A stretch of DNA of 64,000 bases from Micractinium sp. NFX-FRZ (Eukaryota; Chlorophyta; Trebouxiophyceae; Chlorellales; Chlorellaceae). Below the pieces are notes generated by a model. That model searched no databases. It was not told the DNA's origin and saw only the letters and a list, made by a program, of their open reading frames with translations. Location of the stretch: positions 62,001-126,000 of the forward strand of contig JAPTJF010000130.1 of assembly GCA_029339195.1 (NCBI GenBank), in the 5' to 3' direction. The position numbers were made by a program, and so were the translations under genes. Positions 32,421-44,000 of the stretch are shown here, piece after piece (position 1 is the stretch's first letter; each line of letters begins with the position of its first letter).

Positions 32421-35387
32421 TCATGCCTGGGTCTTGCCGTAGATCTTGGCCTGCTCCTGCAGGATCGACTGCCGGATGCCCTTGCCCTTGGGCAGCGAGA
32501 TCATGGGCTTGTCGCCCTTGCCAATCACAAACACGTTGGTCATGCGGGTGGCAAAGGTGTGGCCGGCTGCGGGAGCACGGGGAGGGGAGTGGGCCAGGTG
32601 AACAGGGGCAGTCAGAAGCGGTGGAGCGTTGAGCTCCGGGGCGGGCATGACAGTGCAGGGCCAAGGCTCCGGGTGACCGTCGGGGCCCTGCTGGCCCCAA
32701 CGCATATGGGCCCAACACATGTGCAGCCCTGCACACCCACGGTGCCCACCCCCCAGCTCACATTCCATCCGTCTCGACATCTCCCACCCCTGCAGCACCC
32801 CACCCATGGCCCCGCCTCCGCCTCCCCCCCGCCTCACCCGCGTCCTTGATGTGCACAATGTCGAAGGAGCCCTTGTGCTTCTCGCGGTGCACAATGGTGC
32901 CCACGCGCCCGTTGTTGTGCCCGCCCGTCGCCATGGCCAGGTTGCCCACGTCAAACTTGATAAAGTCCTTGATCTTGCCGCTCTCCAGGTCAAGCATCAC
33001 CGTGTCGTTGACCTGCGGTGGTGGGTGGTGGGGAGGGGTGGTGGCGGGGAGGGGGCAAGGGGAATCAGTGCATGCATGTGCTGTTTGGGCAGACAGGCGC
33101 CAAAACAATAGATTCAGTGCCACCACCTTGCCGGTCTCCACGGTGCACACTCGCTGCCCTGCACTGCTGTGCATCTGCTCGCCACCACGTCCTTCGTGTG
33201 TGTCAGCCCTGCCTCTACCACTGCCAGTCCAGTCCCACCCACGATACTAGTCAATATACGGCTGCCCACCTTGATCTCGGGGTCGGGGTAGCGGATGGTG
33301 CGGCCGTCGTGGGTGCCGATGTGGGGCACGCCGCCCTTGCCGAAAGCCAGGCGCCGGACCTGCAGGCATCAGTGGTGGAGCAGTTGGGAGGGTGGTGAGA
33401 CGCATGTGAGCGGCTGGCATAGCGGCTGGCCGTGCCAGCTGCTGGGCATGCTGTGCCGCAAGGCCTGGCATGGGCGCGGCTTCCTTCGCCTGCGGCAGTC
33501 GTGCTTTGCAGCGTGCACTGCCGCGCACTGTCTCTCGTGCCGCTGCAAGCCACCGCTACGTGTCGCAGCTGCGCTACTCCTCAGCTGCGCCATGCTGTGC
33601 ACGCCTGGCACGCCCTCCTCCACACCATCTCATACGCTCCTGCACCCTCCCAATGCACACATAGACAAACACACACACACCACACACACACATACACACA
33701 CACCACACACACACATACACACACACCACACACACACCTTGCACAGCTTGTAGGACGCCTCCTCCTTGGTGATGCGGTGCACCACAAAGCGGCCCTTGGA
33801 GTCGTACACCACGCGGAAGTGCTCGTCTGCTCGGGGGGGATGCAAGGCGGGGCGGGGTGTGGTGAGAAAGGGAGTAAAATGGAGGGGCTGTGCCAAGGCA
33901 AGAACAGTGCGGCAGCAAAGGAGGCAGAAAGAAGGAGCAGCGAAGGGGAGGCGGGCAGCCTGCCAGCTGCCCAGCCAGCGATGCTCTGGCGCTGGCAGGG
34001 GCCGCACACCCCGCCGGGGTGACGGGGCTGAAGGCTGCCTGGCGCCGGAAGGGTTGCCACGCTGCGCTGCTTGCAGGGCGGGTATAGTGTCGCCACAGGC
34101 TGCCGTGCATACGCCGCTGGCTGGCTCAGCATCTTGGGAGCTGCACGCACGCCGGCATCGCCAGTGCACCGCAACCAAGCCTGCGCTAGCTGTAAGCTGC
34201 GCCATGCTGCCGCCCCCCACGCCACAGTGTGGTGGCTGAGGAATCATTCTCAAGCTGCGCCTGTATGCGTAGCGACCACAAGCCGCGGGCCTCCCAGCTG
34301 CAAATGCTCCTCATGCCCCGCTGCACCAAACGCTCGCGCCGTGTCCACAGCACTTGCTGGCGAATCACCGCAACAGAAACCAAGGAGCAACAGCAGCAGC
34401 GGCAGCAGCAGCAGCGGCAGCAGCAGCAGCACCAGTGTGCACGCACGCAGGCCTGCAGTTCCACACATGCGACATGGCAATGCAGCAGCACATGCGGCCA
34501 GGCAGCAGCTTCTGTGCCCGAAAACCCAGCCGTGGCGGCCCCCAGCGTGGCCAGCATTGCGCCAGCTCAGCATGCTGCTGCTCAGGTCTCCATGCCTGCT
34601 GGGCTCAGCTCGGCATGCTTTGCCCCGCCACCTCAGCACGCGCTGCCGACTCACCCGTCTTGGGGATGTCCACAACGTCCATGAAGCCGACGGGGTAGGT
34701 GCGGTCGGTGCGCACCTTGCCGTCCACCTCCACCAGGCGCTGCATGAGGATGCTGGTCACCTCCTTGCCGGTCAGGGCATACTTGAGGCGGTTGCGCAGC
34801 AGCAGGATGAGCGGCAGGCACTCGCGCGTCTTGTGCGGGCCCGCAGACGGCTTGGGCGCCTGCACAGACAAGCGGAAAGGGGAGGACGGCAAGGCTCAAG
34901 GGCAGCGCACGCAGGGGCGGGCTGGGCCGCGAAGCGGCGCATGCTCGCCCAGCGGCACGCATCATCTGCTCCCGTCGCCCAGTGGCACGCTCCATACGCT
35001 CCCGCTGGCAGGTGCTGCCGCCATCCTGCACGTCGAAGCGCACGCCCATGCTGCATGCCGCTCCAACAGCTGTCCGCTAGCTCCCCATCACCCCTCCTGC
35101 TGCTGCTGCTCCTCCAGCTGCTGGCGCTGCACCACCCCCTGTGCCAGCCGCCAGCTGAAGAAGCGGGCCCAGGCAGCGCCACTCACGAAGATGCCGCCCA
35201 GCTTGTCAAGCATCCAGTGCTTGGGCGCATTCTGCAGCAGGCAACAGGACGCAGGGAGAAAGTGAGCAAGGCGTGGCCCCAGCACCTGTGCCGCCTGCCA
35301 AAAGCGGCGGCCGCCTCTCCCCCAGCATGCCCCTGCGCCCGCTGCACTCACCAGGCGCTTCAGGTGCTTCTTGGGGCCGCGCGCCAT
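32421..35387 (-). CDS. RPS4: 40S ribosomal protein S4 (eS4)
   Basis: A structural protein of the small ribosomal subunit, about 262 residues in seven exons. The first exon encodes [12 protein letters not shown] and the second [15 protein letters not shown]. Then come the eS4 N-terminal and S4 RNA-binding regions ([40 protein letters not shown]), the central S4e domain ([40 protein letters not shown]) and the KOW-type segment ([20 protein letters not shown]). The C-terminus is [18 protein letters not shown] with the end KIYGKTQA. Length and sequence match eukaryotic eS4 closely. The longest intron (about 790 bp) separates the third and fourth exons. The donor after SYKLCK lies directly in a GT microsatellite. 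It should be expressed at high, growth-linked levels like other ribosomal proteins. Confidence 0.97.
33668..33737. repeat. CA/GT microsatellite abutting an eS4 splice donor
   Basis: A compound run of CA dinucleotides with occasional CCA and TACA interruptions. On the minus (coding) strand the intron begins GTGTGTGTGTGG immediately after the exon that ends at 33738. Confidence 0.92.
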
Positions 35388-37152
35388 GTTGCCTGCAGCA
35401 GCAGCGGGGCAGCAGGGGTGTCAGCAGGGCCCGACTTGCCCGCCGCAGCAGTCGCCACTGCCACATGCGTGTCTCCTAGCTGCACCGGCTGGCTGCTGCC
35501 TTCAAAGGAATGTCCTGAGCGCTCCAGCAGCTGCGGGAGGCCCATGCGGCCTCCAGGTGCACGCCAGCACGCCGACGGGAGCGATGGCGCCTGGCTGAGC
35601 GTGCGGTCGTCAGACGGCATGCTAAGAACATGTCCAGAGGACCGGATGCTGCCAGCCCGCCCGAGTGCCCCGCCTCCCAAGCCGCTGCCATGCAGCATGC
35701 GCGCTCGCCGCACCTGCTCCACTAGACGCGCCTACTGGTCACCTGGTCCAGGCCAGGCAAAGAGGCCGATGGGGGCTGCCTGCCGCCAGGAGACCCCCCT
35801 GCCACGCGGCTGACCCGGGCTCCCCCTGCCACGCGGGCCTCTGCGCTCGGTTGCATCGCCCGGGGCTCTCGTAGCTGAGTTTGCATTAAAAGCGAGAGGC
35901 TTGGCCAGCAAGCCGCCGAGCAGCAGCGTTGGGGAGACCCCCTGTTCCTCTGGCGCTCCCTGCAGCACGAGGCGTGCTTGCCGGTCGGCATGATAGCGCT
36001 GTACATGCAGACATCTCGGCAGGCCGCCGAAGGGGTCAGTGGGGCACGCTATTGAGGTGCCCAGCCCCGCCGCCTTTGGGAAACCCTGGCGGCACGAGGC
36101 CGGTGCCGGTGCCCGAAGTTTGACAACATTCGGGCAAGACAAGAGCTACGCTCCAGCTCAGCCGGATGGGATGGTAAAGTGCAATGCGTAGGGCTCTCAC
36201 ATGATCATAGCGCGAGATGGCTCGCAAACTCGGTTGCCGGACGTGGGTTGAGCGCCGACTGGAGCGCTGTCCCTGCATGTCTCAACTGCTGGTGGTATGG
36301 CAGCACAGCGTATGATTGGATGTCATGTGTGCATTGGGGCATCACCAGAGGGCGATAAGGGGGCCATGCATCTGCCAAGCCCAGGGGCGCCTAGAAACGG
36401 CACAGGTGAACATTAAAGGATGGCACCATAACGGTCATGATCAGCACTGCATTAACCGTGCTTTGAAGCCCGCACTCGGACCACCACTGTTTCGTCAGCA
36501 CCAAACAAAAGTGACAACGAAGAGAGCAATCTGAAATTGCAGAAGGTCGCACATGCTGCCGCCGCTGCCGCCTCCGTGCGCATTGCCCCAGCAGGAACCC
36601 TCATCATCACAGATCGCCGGACGGTAGACCGCGCCCTCCCACATCCTTCGCAAATCTACATATATATCCATCGAGGCCTCAAGCGGTAGCAGGAGGCGCA
36701 ATGAGGTGCGACTCCCGACGTTCAACTCGATTGAGTTGGTCAAGCCCCGGGGCGTTCCGCTGGCCGCGCTCGGGCAACCACGGTATTCTGACAAGCATCT
36801 TTGCGCGCTGCAGGGGGGGTCCAAGGCGCACCAGCGGCGCGGGGAGGCTGCCAGGCTCGGGCCAACACGAGGAGGTGAGAGCGGCACTCGGGAGGGGCCT
36901 GCCGGCCTCCGTGCCCCTCAATTGCCATCCCTACGGCCCATTGGGGACTATGGAATGGCCCGGAAGCCCCGTGCGCACCGGTATAACCGAAAGTCAAGGG
37001 TGCCCCTTCTGCTCCGCTTCCCGGCGGCGGCGGCAGTGCACAGGCCCGCTCGCCTGAACCAGGGCTAAGCCTCATCTCACCTCTCACCTGGGTGCTCAGC
37101 CTTGCACCCTGCTGAACCGTTGCAGGTCGGAAACCTGCAGTCGGGCCCACCA
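35388..37152. other. 1.8-kb divergent intergenic interval
   Basis: This holds the eS4 promoter and the upstream region of the HARE-HTH gene. A TATATATA run at about 36660-36667 and a pyrimidine-bounded acceptor TTGCAG at about 37121-37126 suggest that the HARE gene has a 5' leader intron. A 14-15-nt direct repeat (CCCCTGCCACGCGG) occurs twice near 35796 and 35823. Open frames on both strands carry no domain I recognise. Confidence 0.45.
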
Positions 37153-40100
37153 ATGTACACCCCGGCCATGCGCGCGGCACCCGCAGCCGGCGGCGTGTTC
37201 AAATCTGCGGCAGTGGAGGTGCTGCGCCGTACGCGCCGCCTCATGACCACCGGTGAAATCTGCAGGCAAGCAAGCCTACATGGGCTGGCTTAGCGCTGCT
37301 CCCAGGGCTGAGCTGCTTGCAGGGGGCAGCTGTGCTGGCACCCCTTCCTTGGCAGTAGTGCCGGATGCCCTGCCCTGCCGTCACCCCCCGAGGCCGCGCC
37401 TCCCCCCGCTGCTGCCTGCAGGCTGGCCCTGGAGTGGGGCCTGCTGAGCTGCTCGGGCAAGACCCCTGAAGCCACCATGGCCTCAGCCATGTATGGAGAC
37501 ATCAAGCGCAAGGACAGGCACTCCCTGTTTATCAGGTGGGCAAGTGGGCGGGGCGGGACTGGGTGAAGGCTCAGAGTCGCCTGCCGGCATGGCTGCTGGG
37601 CGCTGTGCTTGGAAGGCTTCAGCGAAGGCTGGCCAGCCTGTGGGGCAGGTCACAGGCATGGACAGCTGTGCAGAAGTGGGGCTTAAGTGCGCCTGCGGCC
37701 TGCCGATGAAGAACCAGAGCGCCCCCTGCCCCCTGACGCCGTCCTTCTGCCGCACCCCCTGCTCCCCGCAGGCCGCAGGAGGGCATGTTTGGGCTGCGAG
37801 AGTGGGTGGAACAGGGGAGCCTGCCCTTCTGGCAGCCTGATCACGCCAGCAGCGGCAGCGGACTGCTGAACCAGGGCTTCTGCCCCACCGGCATGGCTGG
37901 CGGCTACGGCACTGCAGGCTTTGCAGTCTGCAGCGGCATGGCAACACTGCCTGCGGCTGAGGCAGCTGCACCTGCGGTGGCCTCAAGCCCCACCAAGCGC
38001 AGCGCCCCCACCGCCTTTGCCTGCACGCCCCTCGGCGGAGGGGCGGGCGGCAGCAGCAGCAAGGTGCGGCGGGCGGGGGTGGGCATGCAGGCAGGTCTGG
38101 TGCCGTGTCCGGCTGGCTTGCGCTTCTCGGCCCTACCAGTTGGCTCCCATGCTCCTAAGCATGCACAGCATGTCATCCTGGCCTCCAGCTCAGCATGTCG
38201 CCTGTGCTGATGTGGCACTCGCTCCCTGCTGCAGGCCCCCGGGCGGCCCAAGAAGGCGGCACGGCGCAGCCGGGCAGGGCCACACTCCGATGTGGAGGAC
38301 GACGAGTGGAGCCACGGAGGGGAGCAGTCGGACTCGGAGCAGCAGGGGGGCTCGGATGACGAACGCCTGGTGAGCCGAGCTGGCGCTGAGCCGGCATTGG
38401 GCATGATGCTGGCGCTATGCTTTGCGCTGGGCTGGCGCTTAGCTGGCATTGGGCAGGTGCTGGGACGAGACGGCGGCTGATTGGGCCATTGAAATGCATG
38501 CATCCCCGCCAGCCCCGCACTCACCACCGCTTGTCTGCATGCCCTCCCCTGCCCTCTGGCCAGGAGCCCAAGCTGTACTCGCTGCGCAAGGGGGAAGTGG
38601 GGCGCCTGCAGCAGGCCCTGGCGGCGGCTCCTGCTGGGTGCGCTGGGATGCAGGGAGGCCCGCCGGACTTCTTTCCAGCTGCACATTGGTCTGCCTGCTG
38701 CGGGCAATGAACATAGATCCCTTGCCTCTGGGATGCTTGCTGTGCCTGCACCCGTGTGTCGAAACATTGCTGCCTGCGTCAACCCCTGCCTGTGCAGCTC
38801 TGGGCAGGAGGCCTCCACGCTGACCGGCCACCCAGCAGCACAGCAGGCGCAGCAGGCGCAGCAGGCACAGCAGCATCTCGGGGTGCTTGAGCTGCTGGAA
38901 CTGCCAAACCTGCGGCCGCGGAGTGCAGAGGGCAGCAGATGCCATCTGGGTTCGGGACGTGTCAGCAGCGCTGGGGCCAGCGGTGGCGGCAGTGCAGGGG
39001 GCCTGCTATCCCCGCCCCTCTGTGCAGCCCTGCTCCAGAGCCCCCTCATACAGCCCGCCTCCTCAGGTGGGTTCGGCTCCCTTGGGCCTTTGATCACATG
39101 CCGCGTGCCACCTTGGGAAACCTGTTTGCGCCTGTGGTATCTGCTCCCTTTGCTGAGGCGGGCGGAGCTTGTTCTGTGCCTCTTCACCCGACCTCTCTGC
39201 CCCTCCCCGGCTCCCATGTGTGCCACTGCAGCTGGCCGGGCAGGCACTTTTAGCAGCATCTTCAGCCCCGGCACTGGGGTGCCCGACTTCCGGAGCCCCG
39301 TCCCTCTGCTCCCATCGCCGTTGGCGGCTGCGCTGGGCCGCACGCCCGCCTGCCTCTCCAGCCTGCTGTCCCCGCTCAACCCGCCGGAAGCAGGGCTGGG
39401 AGGTGCCGGCCAGCGCCCCGGGAGTGACGGCGGCAGCCGCCAGCGGCGGGTTGCAGCAGCCCTCAAGGGTGACACAGCAGCGGCTGTGCCTGGCACTGCT
39501 GTGTCAACCATGGTGCCCATTTGTTCGGACCACACAGCAACAGCACACCACATGCAGCAGCAGCAGCAGCAGCAGGAGCAGATGCAGGGCCTGCCACCTG
39601 GCCTGCCTTTCCACTTCAGCCAGCAGCAGCAGCAACGGCAGCAGCTAGGGCTGCTGGGCATGCCGCACGCGATGGGGAGGACGCCTGTGGGCGAGTCTGC
39701 GGCAGGGGAGTGCATGGGGCCAGGCGGCGCCATGTTTCTGATGGGCCAGGGGGGGCCAGCTGGCGGCAGGCCTGACGTGGCAGCAGCAGCAGCCGGCATC
39801 CCTGCAATCGTGTTCAAGCCGGGGGCGCCCGGCAGCGGCTACCCCGGGCCAGTGAGCAGCTGCAGTGGGCAGGCGGTGGGCCCTCGGCACTGGCAGGCCG
39901 ACGGCGACGGCACGGCGACCGGCGAGGCAGGGTGCTCGCACGCCATTGTGGGTGGCAGCGGGGGCGGCGGCGGCAGCAGCAGCAGCAGTGCGATCGCTCA
40001 GAAGGTCAGGGAGGTGGAGGGCAAGGTGGTTCAGGTGGAGGAGCGCTGGGGACCGTTGAGCTTGAAGACTGCGCAGGCGCACTTCCTGCTGCACCGCGCC

Positions 40101-40545
40101 TGCCGTCACCCGCAGGCTGCGGCGACCTTTCAGCGGGAGGCGGCAGCGGCGCTGCAGCGGTGAGGCGCTGGGCGGTGTGCACGTGCTTGCGTGTTGCTGG
40201 CATCGCCTGCAGCGTGGTGGGAGGTAGAGAGGGTGCGGGTATGTGACACTGGTTGGGTCAGGCTGTGAGCGAGGAGCATCGCTAGCCACGTTTGCAGACG
40301 CACTGTGGCAAGCTTGTTTCCAGTGGTGCTGCCCATCATCGTTTCACCCACATCTTGTGCTTCACCTCATGCTGCTCCGGCTGTGCAGGGCGCATGCCAT
40401 CCTGGTGCAGAGCAGCGAACTGGGCCTGGTGGACTGCCAGGCTGCCGACTTCTTGGCTTTGATGGATCAAGTGCGGGCGGCACAGGCGGTGGCGGGAGAC
40501 GGGGGTGTGGCGCCAACAGGCGGCACCAACGCTGCCTCCCATTGA
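37153..40545 (+). CDS. HARE-HTH domain protein with AT-hook-like motif
   Basis: Seven exons (37153-37265, 37422-37535, 37772-38063, 38235-38369, 38564-38637, 38798-40159, 40389-40545) join in phase to about 748 residues. Residues about 14-90 match the HARE-HTH winged-helix fold seen in ASXL-type chromatin proteins: FKSAAVEVLRRTRRLMTTGE, LALEWGLLSCSGKTPEATMA, SAMYGDIKRKDRHSLFIR, EGMFGLREWV. An AT-hook-like APGRPKKAARRSR follows, then an acidic stretch (DVEDDEWSHGGEQSDSEQQG). The second half is low-complexity Gln/Gly/Ser/Pro with a short helical end (ILVQSSELGLVDCQAADFLA). It is likely a nuclear DNA- or chromatin-associated factor; target unknown. Exon 6 may contain one more intron (about 39067-39230), whose length is a multiple of three. 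The first intron is GC-AG. Confidence 0.75.
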
Positions 40546-41088
40546 GGCGTGACACATCCGCATCCTGTGGCAATCCCCTGTTGTAAATTATGTCAGATGT
40601 GCAGTGGGTCAGATTTCATGTGCTGTGACTTGCCCGCCAAGCAGTCAAGCTCCTTTGAGGGGCAAGTACTAGCGCACCCACCCACCCTTTGTTGCCGGGG
40701 GAAGCTGGGTTGACGAACGGCCTTGGCACACCCCTGCTGTCTGTCGGTGGCTGCAGGGTCTTCGCGCATTTCTGGAGCTCGCCCAGTGCACTGGGAGCCG
40801 TGCGGCAGCAGGAATGCGCGTGAACAAGCTGGGAGGCTTTGCCCGGGCCACCTCAGCATGATGATCGGCAGAAGGGGTGCGGTGGGCAGTGCACTTTGTT
40901 CATTCGCCCCTAGGTTTGGGTGCGGTGTCGCCACAACATCCAACTTGTGTTTCACGCAGCGCTTGGCCGGGAGAGGGCAGCCACAGCTCGGGGCCGTCAT
41001 ACGCTTGGTCGCTCTCTGCGCGTAATTTGGTAGCAGGTAGTTCCGTTCAGCAGCTGGCCACCCCGCAGGGGCGCTCGCAGCGGGGAGC
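40546..41088. other. Gap between HARE-HTH gene and LARP1
   Basis: It starts with the 3' end of the upstream gene (TGTAA close after the stop) and otherwise holds the LARP1 promoter and 5' leader. No coding sequence is supported. Confidence 0.55.
40582..40586 (+). terminator. TGTAA polyadenylation signal, HARE-HTH gene
   Basis: The pentamer sits 37 nt after the stop codon. Confidence 0.55.
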
Positions 41089-44000
41089 ATGGCAGACGAG
41101 GCTCCGAAGGACACGGCACCGGCTGTAGAGCCCAGCCCGCCCCAACAGCAGCCAGAGGTCGCTGGAGACGACAGTAGCGCACCGCAGGCCGACAGCCCGC
41201 CCCCAAAGCCCAAGAAGGTGCGTGCAGCTAACATGCTGTCTGCATGCAATGCTGCCGCGCTCTCTGGGCTTGCGGCGTGCTCAGTCATCACGGGGCGAAT
41301 GCCAGTGACGGCAGGATACAATGGACAGGCGCTCAGGCTGCACCCCACCCAGGACCCTTCGCCCCTGCTTGCAACTTGCTGCAGGTAATTGAGCCGGTGC
41401 CCCCTCCGAAGCCGCTCACCTCTGGATGGGCAGCCATTCTCAAGGGGAAGAACGAGGCAGCCGCGTCCGAGGCGGCTGCCGAGAAGGCGGCGGCGGCGGC
41501 AGCGGCGGACGAGAGCAGCGCGGCGCCCAAGCCCGTGCGGGAGGGCAAGCAGCCCAGCAGCAAGGGCGGCGATGAGAAGCGGCCAAAGGGTGCTGCTGCA
41601 GCCGGCAAGGATGCCGCCAAGGGCGCTCCCAAGCCTGCACCCGCAGCACAGGAGGAGCAGAAGGAGAGCGGTGCCAGCAGCCAAACGGGTGCGGCGGCGG
41701 CGGCGGACTCAGCCAGCGGCGAGGCCACAGCTGAGAGCAAACCCAAAGAGGTGGGTGGCTGTCCAGTCCAAATCTGCTGTATTGCCCGTTGCACACCACT
41801 GCACGCCAAGGTGTAGCGCTGTGCAAGCAGCAGTAGCAGATTGCTCTTCACGTGCCGTTGTCGCCCTGCACTGGTTGGTTGCGCAGCGTTCCGAACCCAT
41901 TGTTGTGCCACCCCTGTCTGGCCGCCCCCCCGATGCTGCAGGTAGTGCCCTCGCAGCCGGCCAAGCCTGCGTGGAAAGTGGTGAGCTGCGCTGAAGTGAA
42001 GCTGCTCCTGCTGCTGCTGTCGCTGCTGCTGATGATGCCGTCGCTGCTGCTGCTGCTGCTGATGCTGCTGATGCCACAGTGCACTAGCCGCGTGCTTGTA
42101 TGTTGTCCCGTTGTTGCTGCACCGGTTTGCGTGCGGTGTTGCTGCTGCTGTTGCTGCCTCGCTGCATCACCTCGCCCCTCACCCCCTTCGCTGCCCTGCC
42201 CTCCGCCCCGCACATGCAGCCAACGTCCGGCGTGCAGGCAGCAGCGCCCGCAGCAGCTGTGACCGGCGGCTGGCCGTCGCTCGGGGACTCCAAGGACCCT
42301 CTGCCTAAGAAGAAGCAGCGGCAGCAGCAGACGACGGTGCCGGCGCCGCCGCCGCCTCCCCCCTCTGGGAGCCGAGAGGAGCGGCCGCAGCGCGAGCGCC
42401 GCGGGCGCGGCGGCCGCGGCCTGCCGCTGTCCACGCTGTCCGACAGCCTGTCGGCGGCTGCTGGAAGGAAGGGCAAGGGCGGCAACGGCGGCGGCGCCGA
42501 GGCCGCCGCTGCGGCAGTGCCGGCGACGGCCGGCGACGCGGAGAAGGAGGGAGGGAAGGAGGCGGCAGCTGGGGAGAGTGAGGGAGCTGTGCCGCTGCCC
42601 ACCACAGCGCCCGCACCGCCGCCGCCCAAGCCATCCAGTGAGCGGGGCGGCGGCGGCGGCGGCCGCGGCATGAGCGGCCGCGGCGGCAACGGCGGCCGGG
42701 GCGGTGGCAGCCGTTCTAATAGCAGCACCCGCCTCGCGGAGATGGCGGGCAGCAGTGGGGACAATGCGGCGACGCAGGGCGCCGCAGCGGCGCCTGCTGC
42801 GCCCGCAGCACCCGCCCCGCCCTCGGGCCCGGCGCCATCTGCAGCCGCCAGCATAGCGGCGGCCGGCGCGGCCAGCGGCGCAGCGTTTGAGCAGCGCAGC
42901 GGCGGCCGCGGCGGTCGCGGCAGCGGCTACCGCGGCGTCGCTGCCGGCTACCCTGCTGCGGCCGCTGCAGCCCCGCAGGGCGGCTTCCTCTACAGCGTCG
43001 GCGCGCCGGTGTTCTACCCGCCCGCCGCCTATGGCGTCTCTCCTTCCATGGTCGGCATGAGCGGCACCCCGGTCAACAAGCTGCAGGAGGCGGTGCGCTC
43101 CCAGATTGACTACTACTTCTCGGTGGGCAACCTCGTACGCGACGTCTTCCTGCGGTCCAAGATGAACAACGAGGTGGGTGCTGGCCCGGATTGCATGCCC
43201 TGATGGGTGCGGATGCTGTATGCCGCTGGGGCTGGCTGTTGAGCAGCTGTTGGCGCTGTTGAGGCTGAGCACAGGGCAGGGCGTGTTGTCGGACAGTGCA
43301 GCCTGTGTCTTGGTCTGAGCTGGTGGCAGGCTGCTGTGGGCATGCGCTTGAGCTGTTGCCACGCCGCATGCAGGCAGCGAAATGCTCACGACCCGCACCA
43401 CTCCTGTGCCTGGCTGCCGTGCTGCAGGGCTGGATCCCGCTGCACGTGATTGGCGCGTTCAACCGCGTGCGCATGCTGACCCCCGACCCAATGGTCGTCG
43501 TCAGCGCGATGCAGGTAGGGGCACTAGCTAATGTGTGTACTAGTTAATGTGTGTACTATGTACGTGTGGTAACATACGGCAGGTGTGAGTGCGGTCTCGT
43601 GCCTGCACTCGGGCATGCAGCCAGGCAAGGGACAGGCGCCCTCCCACCTGCTGTCTCGCCCCACTGTGCCCGCTTGCACACCCCACCAAACCTGCATATC
43701 ACGTCATCATGCGCTCCCCAGCGCCGGCTGTTGATGAACCGTCATTCTGGCACCAGTCTTACGTGCTCTACCACTCATTCCAGAGCAGCGAGTGCTGAAA
43801 CGAATGCGTCTGAGGCCCCCTTCGCCCGCCTGCATGCCCGCCGCCTGCGCGCCCCTCCCACCTGCTGACACGCCCAAATACGGTTTCAGAGGATAACACT
43901 GCGGATTCCCTGCCCTTCTGCCCTGCTCGCGCAGAACTCCACCACTGTGGAGGTCAGCCGGGACAGCATGTTCATGCGGCCAAAGGATGGCTGGCAGCAG

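Noticed and set aside
36636..36820. Possible snRNA gene with CTCCCACATCC, a TATA run and ATCTTTGCGC
   Set aside because: The spacing between the upstream element and TATA (about 13 nt) fits neither plant Pol II nor Pol III snRNA promoters, and the following sequence does not match U1, U2, U4, U5 or U6.
37904..39817. 637-codon open frame on the minus strand
   Set aside because: It is antisense to the long sixth exon of the HARE-HTH gene. Its product is Ser/Ala/Cys-rich with no domain, as expected for the reverse of a CAG/GGC-rich exon.
41848..43401. 517-codon open frame on the minus strand
   Set aside because: It is antisense to the RGG and La-motif exon of LARP1, has low complexity, and has no splice or domain support.
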